Below are positions 1 through 7,339 of a DNA stretch of 10,941 nt, piece after piece. The stretch is from Desulfobacteraceae bacterium. GTDB taxonomy: Bacteria; Desulfobacterota; Desulfobacteria; Desulfobacterales; JAABPS01. How positions within the stretch are numbered: position 1 is the stretch's first letter; the number at the start of each line of letters is the position of its first letter. The stretch is from positions 1 to 10,941 of the forward strand of contig JAABPS010000064.1 in NCBI GenBank assembly GCA_011391835.1, read 5' to 3'. The position numbers and the translations under genes were made by a program. The notes beneath the pieces were generated by a model. The model was not told where the DNA came from, searched no databases, and saw only the letters and a program-made list of their open reading frames with translations.

Positions 1-594
1 GTATTTTTCACCTCGTTCGTACAGGTAAACATCTTTGGGAAGATATCGAAGGCTTCGGACGAGATCTTCGGCTGCTTCTGCAATGGGCCAGTCAATCCGA
101 ACATGATAATGAGTCAGGCTGTATCGGTTTGCCTTCTTGCTTGCCGGATCCCGTTGAATAAGAAGCGCGTAGTCAACGGGGAGCAATGTCTTTAAAAAGT
201 TATAAAAATGGATGGACTCAAGATATTTGTGCGTTCGATCAAAATCGTTGGATAGCATAAGCGTTTCGGAACGCAAAAGATTTGTCTTTGTGGTTTTGTT
301 TGCATCAAAAAATCGTATGTATTTTTTATGAGCAGGCGGTATGGTATCTTCAAGGAATAGAATTAAAAATGCATTTTGTGGTTCATATTCCTGCCCAGGA
401 ATACGAGCTCTCGGTTTAAGCTCTCTTTTTTCAACAAAAGGGTAATTCAGTTTTTTGATGATAAAATTCTTATATGAATCGATCAGGGAACTCTGGAGAA
501 GGAATTGATCCAGTTCATCCCGTAAGAGCTCATAATAGGTTCGTCTTAATTTGTTTGCTAAACTTAACTCTTCTCTAACTTTCCAAGGTACCAA
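1..594 (-). CDS. Unrecognised protein, N-terminal 198 codons, TTG start, C-terminus beyond window
   Basis: An open reading frame of 198 codons enters the window from the left edge on the minus strand without any stop. It has no ATG near its 5' end. An in-frame TAG at 607-609 limits it, and the only plausible initiator after that stop is the TTG at 592-594, preceded six bases upstream by AGGA. The product is soluble-looking and rich in charged and aromatic residues, with no signal peptide and no membrane segment. It begins VPWKVREELSLANKLRR and has an Arg/Lys/Glu-rich, probably helical first 70 residues. A more mixed region follows, with HYHVRIDW near residue 169. I do not recognise a family or a catalytic motif. 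The gene is separated from the upstream membrane-protein gene by 94 bases, so it may be a separate unit or the tail of the same operon. Coding status is supported by the long open frame, natural-looking composition and the ribosome-binding site; the function is unknown. Confidence 0.72.
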   Translation of the reverse strand, partial: MVPWKVREELSLANKLRRTYYELLRDELDQFLLQSSLIDSYKNFIIKKLNYPFVEKRELKPRARIPGQEYEPQNAFLILFLEDTIPPAHKKYIRFFDANKTTKTNLLRSETLMLSNDFDRTHKYLESIHFYNFLKTLLPVDYALLIQRDPASKKANRYSLTHYHVRIDWPIAEAAEDLVRSLRYLPKDVYLYERGEKY

Positions 595-650
595 TGTATT
601 TCCTGCCTAATAAATGATCACATTCAATCCGATGCCATTTGGTTATTTCT

Positions 651-679
651 TCTATATCATGTTTTTATAAAATGTGTAA
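651..679 (-). promoter_or_regulatory. Weak candidate promoter for the TTG-start gene
   Basis: On the minus strand a TATAGA (651-656) lies 17 bases downstream of TTACAC (674-679). The -10 is fair, but the -35 matches the sigma-70 consensus poorly. It would start transcription roughly 50 bases before the TTG start. This AT-rich stretch follows directly after the membrane-protein gene, so the match may be chance. Confidence 0.22.
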
Positions 680-688
680 TTTTTTTTA

Positions 689-1390
689 TTATTGAAACTT
701 TTCAATCCATCGGTATATCGTTTCTCTGTAGATATAGGCCAGCACAGCAAGGACAGCGCACCCGCCAATGGCGATAATAAAAAGTCCATACATCTCCTCA
801 TAGAAGAATTCGCCCTGCAAACTTAACATGAAAGTTCCGGGCATTCGTCCGATAGAAGCCAGAAGGATAAATACTTGAAAGGGAATAGCGGTAATCCCAA
901 GAAAAAGACTGAGGTAATCCTTTGGAAACCCTGGAAAGATAAAAAAAAGAAAGACAATGATAATCCCTTGCCGCCGGATCACTGTATCAAATTTTTCCAG
1001 CTTGTCTGCAGGAATCCACCGTCTGATATACCGTTTCCCCAAAAAGCGTCCTATGGCGAAATTGATCACGGAACCGATGGTTAATCCCAGGCTGGAGTAC
1101 AGAAACCCCTTAGTAGAGCCAAACAGATATCCTCCGATAAAACTCGTGACTTCACCAGGAATCGGCGCAAAAAGCACCTGCAGTATTTGAATGAAAATAA
1201 ATACAACCGGTGCGTAATGCCCGAAAGACGAAACAAAAAGTTTAATATTTTCTCTATCAGAGATAAGATTATAAAAAAATATCAGATGGTTAATAAGAGG
1301 TGTTTTAAATAAATAGATACATAGAGCAAAAATACAAATAAGAATAATTCGAAGGATATATTTCCTATTAACTGAAATGTTGGATGGCAT
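689..1390 (-). CDS. TVP38/TMEM64 (DedA-like, VTT-domain) membrane protein
   Basis: This 233-residue integral membrane protein belongs to the TVP38/TMEM64 branch of the SNARE-associated/VTT (DedA-like) superfamily. Members are thought to act as lipid scramblases or lipid-carrier flippases in the inner membrane; the substrate here is unknown. Visible features are a hydrophobic helix at about residues 11-28, a second at 58-78 ending in the family-type FAPIPGE turn (74-80), and a Gly-rich stretch GGYLFGSTKG (86-95). These are followed by the helix LTIGSVINFAIGR (103-115), a re-entrant-like segment around FPGFPKDYL (152-160), and helices near 162-180 and 200-221. Length is typical. The start codon lies only 3 bases after the pgk stop, and no strong Shine-Dalgarno is visible, so translation is probably coupled to pgk. 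In many relatives the position around FPGFPKD carries an Arg and FPFN-type residues; here it is PGFPKDYL. Family assignment is firm, function inferred only. Confidence 0.88.
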   Translation of the reverse strand: MPSNISVNRKYILRIILICIFALCIYLFKTPLINHLIFFYNLISDRENIKLFVSSFGHYAPVVFIFIQILQVLFAPIPGEVTSFIGGYLFGSTKGFLYSSLGLTIGSVINFAIGRFLGKRYIRRWIPADKLEKFDTVIRRQGIIIVFLFFIFPGFPKDYLSLFLGITAIPFQVFILLASIGRMPGTFMLSLQGEFFYEEMYGLFIIAIGGCAVLAVLAYIYRETIYRWIEKFQ

Positions 1391-1393
1391 CCG

Positions 1394-2590
1394 TTATTTA
1401 TCCGATAGAGCCTTAACGCCCGGGAGTATTTTCCCTTCGAGAAATTCAAGAGATGCACCGCCACCGGTAGAGATATGGCTGATACTATCTGACACACCCG
1501 CTTTATTCACGGCTGATGCTGAATCCCCTCCTCCGACAACTGTTATCGCTCCATGTTGCGTGGCTTTGGCAAGAAGATTGGCTATCGCATAGGTTCCTTT
1601 TGCTGTTTCATCAATTTCAAATAATCCCATAGGGCCATTCCATACAATGGTCTTTGCATTTTCAAGTATAGCTCCAAAATGCTGAACTGTTTTTCCTCCA
1701 ATATCAAGCCCTATCCAGCCCCGGGGTATGTCCCCCACACTCACTTCTTTGAGCTGTCCAATTTTACGTTCTTTTAAATCTATAAAATCTGAAATCACAC
1801 AATCCACCGGAAGCTCAATCTTATTCCCACCTGTTCTTAGTAGATCCCTTGCCAGTTCAACTTTGTCCGGTTCACAAATGGAATTTCCAATTTCATTTCC
1901 CAGAGCCTTTAAAAATGTAAAGGCCATTCCGCCGCCGATAATAAGTTTATCCACCTTTGGCAACATATTCGATATCATACTTATCTTATCTGATATTTTT
2001 GCACCGCCAATCATTATCACAAAAGGCTTTTCGGCATTTTCGACAACCCTGCCGAGGTACTCAAGCTCTTTTTTAAGCAGTAATCCAGCAACGCATATAT
2101 TCATAAAGTGGGTAATGCCTTCTGTGGACGCATGTGCTCTATGGGCCGTGCCAAACGCATCGTTCACGTAGATGTCGCCAAGCGCTGCAAGCTGTTGCGA
2201 AAACCCCCTGTCATTTTCTGTTTCTTCCTTATAATACCGAAGATTTTCAAGTAAAAGGAGCTCTTCTTTTTTGAGCTTCTGGACAGCACGTGCCACAGAG
2301 TCTCCAATGCAGTCATCAACAAATGATACATCTTTCCCCATGAGGTTTCCAAGCACATGGGCACAGGGGCGTAAAGACATTTCAGGGACTCTGACGCCTT
2401 TGGGTCGTCCTAAATGCGACATGATAATCGGCTTGCCCCCCTGTCCAAGAATATATTCCAGAGTTGGGAGTGAGGCTTTAATTTTCATATCACTGACCAC
2501 CCTGCCCTTTTCAATTGGAACATTATAATCCACACGGACAAGAATATTTCGCCCCTTTAATTCAACATCTTCGACAGTGAGTTTTTTCAT
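1394..2590 (-). CDS. pgk: Phosphoglycerate kinase
   Basis: Pgk interconverts 1,3-bisphosphoglycerate plus ADP and 3-phosphoglycerate plus ATP in cytoplasmic glycolysis and gluconeogenesis. At 398 residues it has the full bacterial length. Family motifs appear in order: VRVDYNVP (18-25), SHLGRPKG (58-65), LENLRYY (114-120), DAFGTAHRAHAST (144-156), GGAKISDK (195-202), GGGMAFTFLKALG (219-231), WNGPMGLFE (317-325), GGGDS (353-357) and STGGGASLEFL (374-384). The substrate-binding arginines in SHLGR, ENLR and HRAH and the lysines of GGAK and SDK are kept. One residue is odd: the arginine of the usual SDxRIxAxLPT segment, which corresponds to catalytic Arg38 of human PGK, is Lys36 here (SDMKIKASLPT). 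The start is supported by GAAGAG eight bases upstream. It follows the 97-residue Cys4 gene by 34 bases and precedes the VTT-domain gene by 3, so it is probably operonic. Confidence 0.97.
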   Translation of the reverse strand: MKKLTVEDVELKGRNILVRVDYNVPIEKGRVVSDMKIKASLPTLEYILGQGGKPIIMSHLGRPKGVRVPEMSLRPCAHVLGNLMGKDVSFVDDCIGDSVARAVQKLKKEELLLLENLRYYKEETENDRGFSQQLAALGDIYVNDAFGTAHRAHASTEGITHFMNICVAGLLLKKELEYLGRVVENAEKPFVIMIGGAKISDKISMISNMLPKVDKLIIGGGMAFTFLKALGNEIGNSICEPDKVELARDLLRTGGNKIELPVDCVISDFIDLKERKIGQLKEVSVGDIPRGWIGLDIGGKTVQHFGAILENAKTIVWNGPMGLFEIDETAKGTYAIANLLAKATQHGAITVVGGGDSASAVNKAGVSDSISHISTGGGASLEFLEGKILPGVKALSDK

Positions 2591-2624
2591 ATAATGCTCT
2601 TCATGCTATTCTGTTGATTGATAT

Positions 2625-2918
2625 TCATTGTATAGCGTCATCCAATACATCCGTTTCTCTTTTTATCTTTCTGTGAATGAGCTTTTTCTTGGACCACCTT
2701 TCTATAAAACTGATGATACCTGACTCATACGCCCTGTCGATATTTTCTTCCAGAATCTTCAGCCCATCCCTGCTATTCATGGCCTGCTTCAGGCAATCCG
2801 TTTTGAACAGACAGGAGAAACAAACTTCTGGAGAGGTACGCATGCCCTCTTCTCCCTTGGGAAAGACAGTATCCAGAATCCCAAAACAATCGGGGTGAAC
2901 ATTTTTTTTATCAGCCAT
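2625..2918 (-). CDS. Small uncharacterised Cys4 protein, 97 residues
   Basis: This small soluble protein has four cysteines at residues 11, 33, 36 and 42, giving the pattern C-x21-C-x2-C-x5-C. All lie in the first half, in a segment beginning HPDCFGILDTVFPKGEEG. A CxxC plus two flanking cysteines suggests a bound zinc or an iron-sulfur cluster, but the ligand cannot be told from sequence. Residues 45-90 are highly charged and probably helical (GLKILEENIDRAYESG, then ERWSKKKLIHRK). There is no signal peptide or membrane segment. I recall similar short proteins in Desulfobacterota genomes but know no assigned function. The gene sits between radC (48 bases upstream) and pgk (34 bases downstream) on the same strand, so it is probably co-transcribed. 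The spacer before the start codon has CGGATAA but no classical Shine-Dalgarno. Coding status is supported by codon pattern, motif and gene packing. Confidence 0.8.
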   Translation of the reverse strand: MADKKNVHPDCFGILDTVFPKGEEGMRTSPEVCFSCLFKTDCLKQAMNSRDGLKILEENIDRAYESGIISFIERWSKKKLIHRKIKRETDVLDDAIQ

Positions 2919-2966
2919 ATCTTATCCGTATTCATCTCATATGAAACAAAAGAATGAAGGTGTCGA

Positions 2967-3695
2967 TTAAAGCGAAACAAGTTTATTATCATATTCAAGA
3001 TTCATCCGCGTGATATATCCCTCATCTGCAAGGCTGAAATATTTCCCATCGCCTATGATTAAATGCTCATGAACTTTGATATCCATCATCCGTCCGGCAA
3101 AAACCAGCTGTCGCGTGAGGGCTATATCTTCACGCGATGGAACAGGATCGCCGGAGGGATGGTTATGCGCAAAAATAAGGGCTGCAGCGTGATAATCCAA
3201 TGCAGCCCGAATGACTTCCCTGGGATATACTGAACTGGTAGTCAACGTCCCCATAAAAAGTGTTTCAACAGCGGTAATTTTGTTTTTCGCATCCAGAAAG
3301 ATAGCTTTAAAGCATTCTCTGTTTTTGTCCCCGATGCTCAGGTAAAGATAATCAAATAGTTCCTTCGAATTATTGACCGGGTCTTTGTGAATTACTTTCT
3401 TTTGCAGGTATCGTTCAGCAACTTCCTTGATTAGTTTTATTCCGAAGAGATTCACAGACCCGATACCCGGGACCTCACACAATTCACGGGCCGATGCCTC
3501 AAGCACCCCTTGAAACGTTTTGAACCGCTTCATGGCCTCTTTGGCTGATGGCTTGCAGTCCTTTCTCGGAGTTGAAATTGACAGAAGCAGTTCAAGGATC
3601 TCATAATCATGAAAGCCTGACAGTCCATTATCCAGGAATCTGCTTCTCAGCCTTTTTCGATGGCCTTGACCTTTTTGTATTTCACCTGTATTCAT
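2967..3695 (-). CDS. radC: RadC family JAB/MPN-domain protein (UPF0758)
   Basis: This 242-residue protein has the complete RadC architecture. An N-terminal helical region starts GHRKRLRSRFLDNG (11-24). A helix-hairpin-helix-like segment follows, with ELCEVPGIGS (71-80), and then a C-terminal JAB/MPN metal-binding domain. The JAMM signature is intact: Glu127 as the likely upstream acid, then HNHPSGDPVPSRED (177-190), giving His177, His179, Ser187 and Asp190. Such proteins are predicted zinc-dependent metalloproteins. The old link to DNA repair is doubtful, and their real role, possibly in replication-fork or recombination processes, is unsettled. The ATG at 3693-3695 is preceded directly by CGGATAA rather than a clear ribosome-binding site, but no better start exists because the family N-terminus begins here. 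It lies 80 bases after gpsA and 48 bases before the Cys4 gene, in the same run of genes. Confidence 0.95.
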   Translation of the reverse strand: MNTGEIQKGQGHRKRLRSRFLDNGLSGFHDYEILELLLSISTPRKDCKPSAKEAMKRFKTFQGVLEASARELCEVPGIGSVNLFGIKLIKEVAERYLQKKVIHKDPVNNSKELFDYLYLSIGDKNRECFKAIFLDAKNKITAVETLFMGTLTTSSVYPREVIRAALDYHAAALIFAHNHPSGDPVPSREDIALTRQLVFAGRMMDIKVHEHLIIGDGKYFSLADEGYITRMNLEYDNKLVSL

Positions 3696-3775
3696 TTATC
3701 CGTTGTATGTTTTTCTTTCAGCCTCAAATCAGAGGTGGATTTTTTTCTCAGATGATGCATATCAACGAATACTGC

Positions 3776-4810
3776 CTAATATTCATCCAGTTCACTTTTC
3801 AGATCACGCGTCATCAGCTTATACACAGCATCCTTTGGCTGAAGATTCTCATAAAGAACATGATACACAGCATGGGAAATCGGCATATCAACCTTTTTCT
3901 TTTTGGAGAGATTATATACGGATTCTGCAGTCTTGATTCCTTCTGCAACCATCCGCATGTCCGACAGGATGTCCTGAAGTTTTTTTCCTTCTCCGATCTT
4001 TTTCCCTACAGTATGATTTCGGCTCAGATCCCCTGTACAGGTTAACACCAGATCGCCGATTCCGGCAAGTCCGGTAAACGTCCGCGGATTGGCCCCCAGC
4101 TTTAATCCCAACCGCCGGATTTCGGTCTGTCCCCGGGTGATCAGCGCGGCCCGTGTATTTAAACCAAGTCCGAGTCCATCACTGATACCTGTAGCAATGG
4201 CGATAACATTCTTAATCGCCCCCCCCAGTTCAACCCCAACGATATCATTATTGGTATACACCCGAAAAAATGGGGTCGCCAGAGCATTTTGAATAAATTT
4301 GGCAATTTCATGACTTTTTGCCGCCACGGTAATGACCGTAGGAACATTCATGGCAACTTCTCGTGCAAATGTAGGGCCGGACAGCACGGCAATGGATCTC
4401 TTGGAAACGGATGTAAGCGTCTCTTTTAAAATCTCAGTCATTCGAAAGTGTGTCTTATTTTCAATCCCTTTTGAGGCGGAAACAACAATTGTATTTTTTG
4501 CAAGATATCCTGAAAAAGCGGATGATATCTCCCGCATGTGCTGAGACGGAACCACCACAATCACCAGATCCTTGTCAGAAACAACTTCCGCTAAATCATT
4601 TGACGGAGTAATATTGGGAGATAGGGATATGGATGGCAAAAACAATCTGTTTTCCTTAAATTCCACAATCTCCTTTACAATCTCTTTCTCAAATGCCCAG
4701 AGGCCTACCTTAAATCCTTTGACGCCGAGAAGATTGGCAAGGGCAGTGCCCCAGCTTCCAGCGCCCACCACACCGATCCTTAACTGACTGACTTCAACAT
4801 TTTTTTTCAT
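3776..4810 (-). CDS. gpsA: Glycerol-3-phosphate dehydrogenase [NAD(P)+]
   Basis: GpsA reduces dihydroxyacetone phosphate to sn-glycerol 3-phosphate in the cytoplasm, supplying the backbone for membrane phospholipids. The 344-residue product is close to the usual 330-340. An N-terminal Rossmann fold shows GVVGAGSWGTALA (13-25) with the GxGxxG at 16-21. It is followed by SASKGIE (111-117, Lys114) and SGPTFAREV (144-152). The C-terminal helical domain has GVELGGAIKNV (192-202) with the expected catalytic Lys200, then GLAGIGDLVLTCTGDLSRN (247-265). The chosen ATG has no visible Shine-Dalgarno, but an in-frame stop lies 21 bases upstream of it and no alternative precedes the Rossmann motif. About eight residues precede the fold, slightly more than in many relatives. 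It follows gyrA by 27 bases, so coupling to gyrA transcription is likely. Confidence 0.97.
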   Translation of the reverse strand: MKKNVEVSQLRIGVVGAGSWGTALANLLGVKGFKVGLWAFEKEIVKEIVEFKENRLFLPSISLSPNITPSNDLAEVVSDKDLVIVVVPSQHMREISSAFSGYLAKNTIVVSASKGIENKTHFRMTEILKETLTSVSKRSIAVLSGPTFAREVAMNVPTVITVAAKSHEIAKFIQNALATPFFRVYTNNDIVGVELGGAIKNVIAIATGISDGLGLGLNTRAALITRGQTEIRRLGLKLGANPRTFTGLAGIGDLVLTCTGDLSRNHTVGKKIGEGKKLQDILSDMRMVAEGIKTAESVYNLSKKKKVDMPISHAVYHVLYENLQPKDAVYKLMTRDLKSELDEY

Positions 4811-4837
4811 ACAGAGATAACTTTTTGGTTAGATGAT

Positions 4838-7270
4838 TTATTCGTTCTCTTTTTCTGCAAGCACAACTGCGCTTGCAACTTTTTCCCCTTTTTCGATACC
4901 CATTAGCTTGACGCCTTGTGTATTCCGGCTGATCACAGAAATACCGGATACAGGTATTCGTAGGAGTTTTCCGCTATTGGCGACAATCATAATATCATCG
5001 GCTTCATTGACAAGGATAATCCCCACGACCTTTCCATTTCTTTCACTGGTTTTGATGGTAATAACCCCTTTGCCGCCCCGCTTCTGAATGGGATATTCAT
5101 CAATGGATGTTCGTTTCCCATAGCCATTTTCAGTAATGGCAAACAGCGTCTGCCCGTGGCTTAAGACTTCCATCCCAACCAGCTTATCCCCCTTGGAAAG
5201 AGTTAATCCCCGGACCCCTCGGGAAACACGTCCGGACGGACGCACATCCGACTCGTGGAACCGTATCGATTTACCGCCGGCAGACCCAAGAAACACATTC
5301 ATAGTCCCATCCGTAATCCTGGCGGCAATCAATTCATCTCCTGTCACAAGATCCAGGGCAATAATACCGCCGGACCGTGGCCGGCTGTACGCCATAAGCT
5401 CTGTTTTCTTCACCAGCCCATTCTTTGTTGACATGAGAATATAATATCCGGGTACAAATTGCGGCACTGCCAAGACAGTAGCGAGCGTTTCATCTTTTCC
5501 GAAGTTCAGAAGATTAACGATAGCCTTCCCTCTGCTGGTTCTGCCTGCCTGCGGAATATCGTACACCTTGCACCAGTACACATTCCCCTTATTGGTAAAA
5601 AATAGAAACGTATGATGGGTGGATGCTACAAATAAAAGCCTGACAAAATCTTCATCGCTGATTCCCATGGCGGTTTTTCCTTTGCCGCCCCGCTGCTGGC
5701 TTTTATACAGCGTAATGGGATTTCGTTTGATATAGCCTGTACTCGATATGGTGACAACCATATCCTCTTCGACGATCATATCCTCTACAGTAATTTCTTT
5801 TGTGTCTGAAACAATCTCCGTACGCCGTTCATCACCATATTCTTTATCCAGTTCCGTCAGTTCATCTTTTATAATTTTTTCCACCAGACTTTCGCTGGAC
5901 AGGACTTTCTTGAAGTAGTCTATACTTTTCAGGACTTCGGCATGCTCTGTTACAATCTTTTCACGCTCCAGGCCAGTCAGTCGTTGTAAACGCATATCCA
6001 GTATCTCCTTCGCCTGAACAGGCGATAGAGCAAATCTCTGGATCAGCTTTTCTTTTGCCTCATCCGGTGATTTTGATTTTCGAATAAGCGAAACAACCTC
6101 ATCTATGTTTTCGAGCGCTATCTTCAACCCCTCAAGTATATGAGCGCGCTCTTCTGCTTTTCTCAAATCATACTGAGTGCGTCTTTTTATAATATCTTTT
6201 CGGTGCAGTATGAAATGCTCAAGAATCATCTTCAGATTCAAGATTTCAGGACGCTTGTTGACTACAGCCAGCAGGATAATCCCGAAGGTATTTTCCATCT
6301 GCGTGTGCTTGTAAAGCTGGTTGAGCACCACGCCTGGGACTTGATCCTTTTTCAATGCAACGGCAATTCTCATCCCCTCTCTGTCGGATTCATCCCTGAC
6401 ATATCGAATTCCTTCTATCTGCTTTCCATTCATCAACTCCGCTATCTTCTCAACGAGCTTGGCTTTGTTGACCTGGTAAGGCAGTTCCGTAATCACAATG
6501 GTCTCACTCTGGGTCCTTTTATCTTTTTCGATGATTGCCCTGGCGCGAATTTTGATAATCCCCTTGCCTTTTTTGTATGCTTCGACAATTCCCTGGGTTC
6601 CGTATATGATGCCCGCGGTCGGAAAATCGGGTCCTGGGAGATGCTTCATGAGGTCATCAATGGAGATAGCCGGATGATCAATGAGCATCTTGACTGCGGC
6701 AACAATCTCAGAAAGGTTGTGCGGAGGGATGTTAGTTGCCATGCCAACAGCGATTCCAGAGGATCCATTAGCCAGAAGGTTAGGTATCGTTGTTGGAAGT
6801 ATAGACGGCTCTTCCAGAGAATCATCATAATTGGGTACCCAGGCGACTGTCTCTTTTTCAAGATCTTCAAGCATTTCATGAGCCAGACGCGTCATCCTGA
6901 CCTCCGTATATCTCATTGCCGCAGGAGGGTCTCCATCAATGGAACCGAAATTCCCCTGGCCGTCAACAAGCGGATATCGTAATGAAAAGCTCTGGGCCAT
7001 CCGGACAATGGTATCATACGCCGCTGTGTCACCATGAGGATGGTACTTACCAATCACATCCCCAACAATTCTGGCTGATTTTTTATAGGGTTTATTCCAG
7101 TCATTGTTCAATTCGTTCATGGCAAACAGCACCCGCCGATGAACCGGCTTTAGCCCATCACGCACTTCCGGTAACGCTCTCCCGATAATAACGCTCATGG
7201 CGTAATCGAGATATGATTTTTTCATCTCACTCTCAATACTGACCTCAAGAGTCTTGTGTTCATTTGCCAT
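4838..7270 (-). CDS. gyrA: DNA gyrase subunit A
   Basis: GyrA is the breakage-reunion subunit of DNA gyrase (A2B2), introducing negative supercoils with ATP hydrolysed by GyrB. The 810-residue product has the winged-helix/tower breakage domain with the catalytic tyrosine in MRYTEVRM (Tyr121). The quinolone-resistance-determining loop YHPHGDTAAYD (76-86) has Thr82 and Asp86 at the positions of E. coli Ser83 and Asp87. Thr there occurs naturally in other bacteria, so it is not by itself a resistance mutation. The C-terminal beta-pinwheel follows, with QQRGGKG at 525-531 as the GyrA box and a second, degenerate QKRGGKG at 729-735. The GyrA box distinguishes it from ParC. The short end AEKENE is only mildly acidic. 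GyrB is not in the window. Translation probably uses AGAGGGCGG upstream of the ATG. A TTGACA lies about 50 bases upstream. It is followed closely by gpsA. Confidence 0.97.
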   Translation of the reverse strand: MANEHKTLEVSIESEMKKSYLDYAMSVIIGRALPEVRDGLKPVHRRVLFAMNELNNDWNKPYKKSARIVGDVIGKYHPHGDTAAYDTIVRMAQSFSLRYPLVDGQGNFGSIDGDPPAAMRYTEVRMTRLAHEMLEDLEKETVAWVPNYDDSLEEPSILPTTIPNLLANGSSGIAVGMATNIPPHNLSEIVAAVKMLIDHPAISIDDLMKHLPGPDFPTAGIIYGTQGIVEAYKKGKGIIKIRARAIIEKDKRTQSETIVITELPYQVNKAKLVEKIAELMNGKQIEGIRYVRDESDREGMRIAVALKKDQVPGVVLNQLYKHTQMENTFGIILLAVVNKRPEILNLKMILEHFILHRKDIIKRRTQYDLRKAEERAHILEGLKIALENIDEVVSLIRKSKSPDEAKEKLIQRFALSPVQAKEILDMRLQRLTGLEREKIVTEHAEVLKSIDYFKKVLSSESLVEKIIKDELTELDKEYGDERRTEIVSDTKEITVEDMIVEEDMVVTISSTGYIKRNPITLYKSQQRGGKGKTAMGISDEDFVRLLFVASTHHTFLFFTNKGNVYWCKVYDIPQAGRTSRGKAIVNLLNFGKDETLATVLAVPQFVPGYYILMSTKNGLVKKTELMAYSRPRSGGIIALDLVTGDELIAARITDGTMNVFLGSAGGKSIRFHESDVRPSGRVSRGVRGLTLSKGDKLVGMEVLSHGQTLFAITENGYGKRTSIDEYPIQKRGGKGVITIKTSERNGKVVGIILVNEADDIMIVANSGKLLRIPVSGISVISRNTQGVKLMGIEKGEKVASAVVLAEKENE

Positions 7271-7298
7271 AGAATTTTCCGCCCTCTTTTATCTGGAT

Positions 7299-7326
7299 GA
7301 TGTATTTAATCGTTATACGCTGTCAA
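7299..7326 (-). promoter_or_regulatory. Candidate sigma-70 promoter for gyrA
   Basis: In the 69-base gap between the permease and gyrA, the minus strand carries a perfect -35 hexamer TTGACA (7321-7326). About 16 bases on is TACATC (7299-7304), a poor -10 with three matches. The -35 is unlikely by chance in so small a gap, but the weak -10 keeps the call tentative. It would give a leader of roughly 25 bases before the gyrA start. Confidence 0.38.
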
Positions 7327-7339
7327 ATCGATCCCATTC

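Noticed and set aside
3722..3748. Plus-strand CCTC-AAATCA-GAGG hairpin followed by a run of T, terminator-like
   Set aside because: The stem is only four base pairs and the T run is on the strand opposite to all genes here; on the gene strand no T run follows, so it is not a terminator for gpsA.
6140..6982. Long plus-strand open frame (about 280 codons) opposite gyrA
   Set aside because: It lies wholly inside the unmistakable gyrA coding region in another frame, has no recognisable domain and reads as a mirror of gyrA codon bias.
6776..7270. GyrA Thr82 at the quinolone-resistance position read as an acquired resistance mutation
   Set aside because: Thr is the natural residue at this site in several susceptible bacteria, and Asp86 is intact, so sequence alone gives no evidence of resistance.
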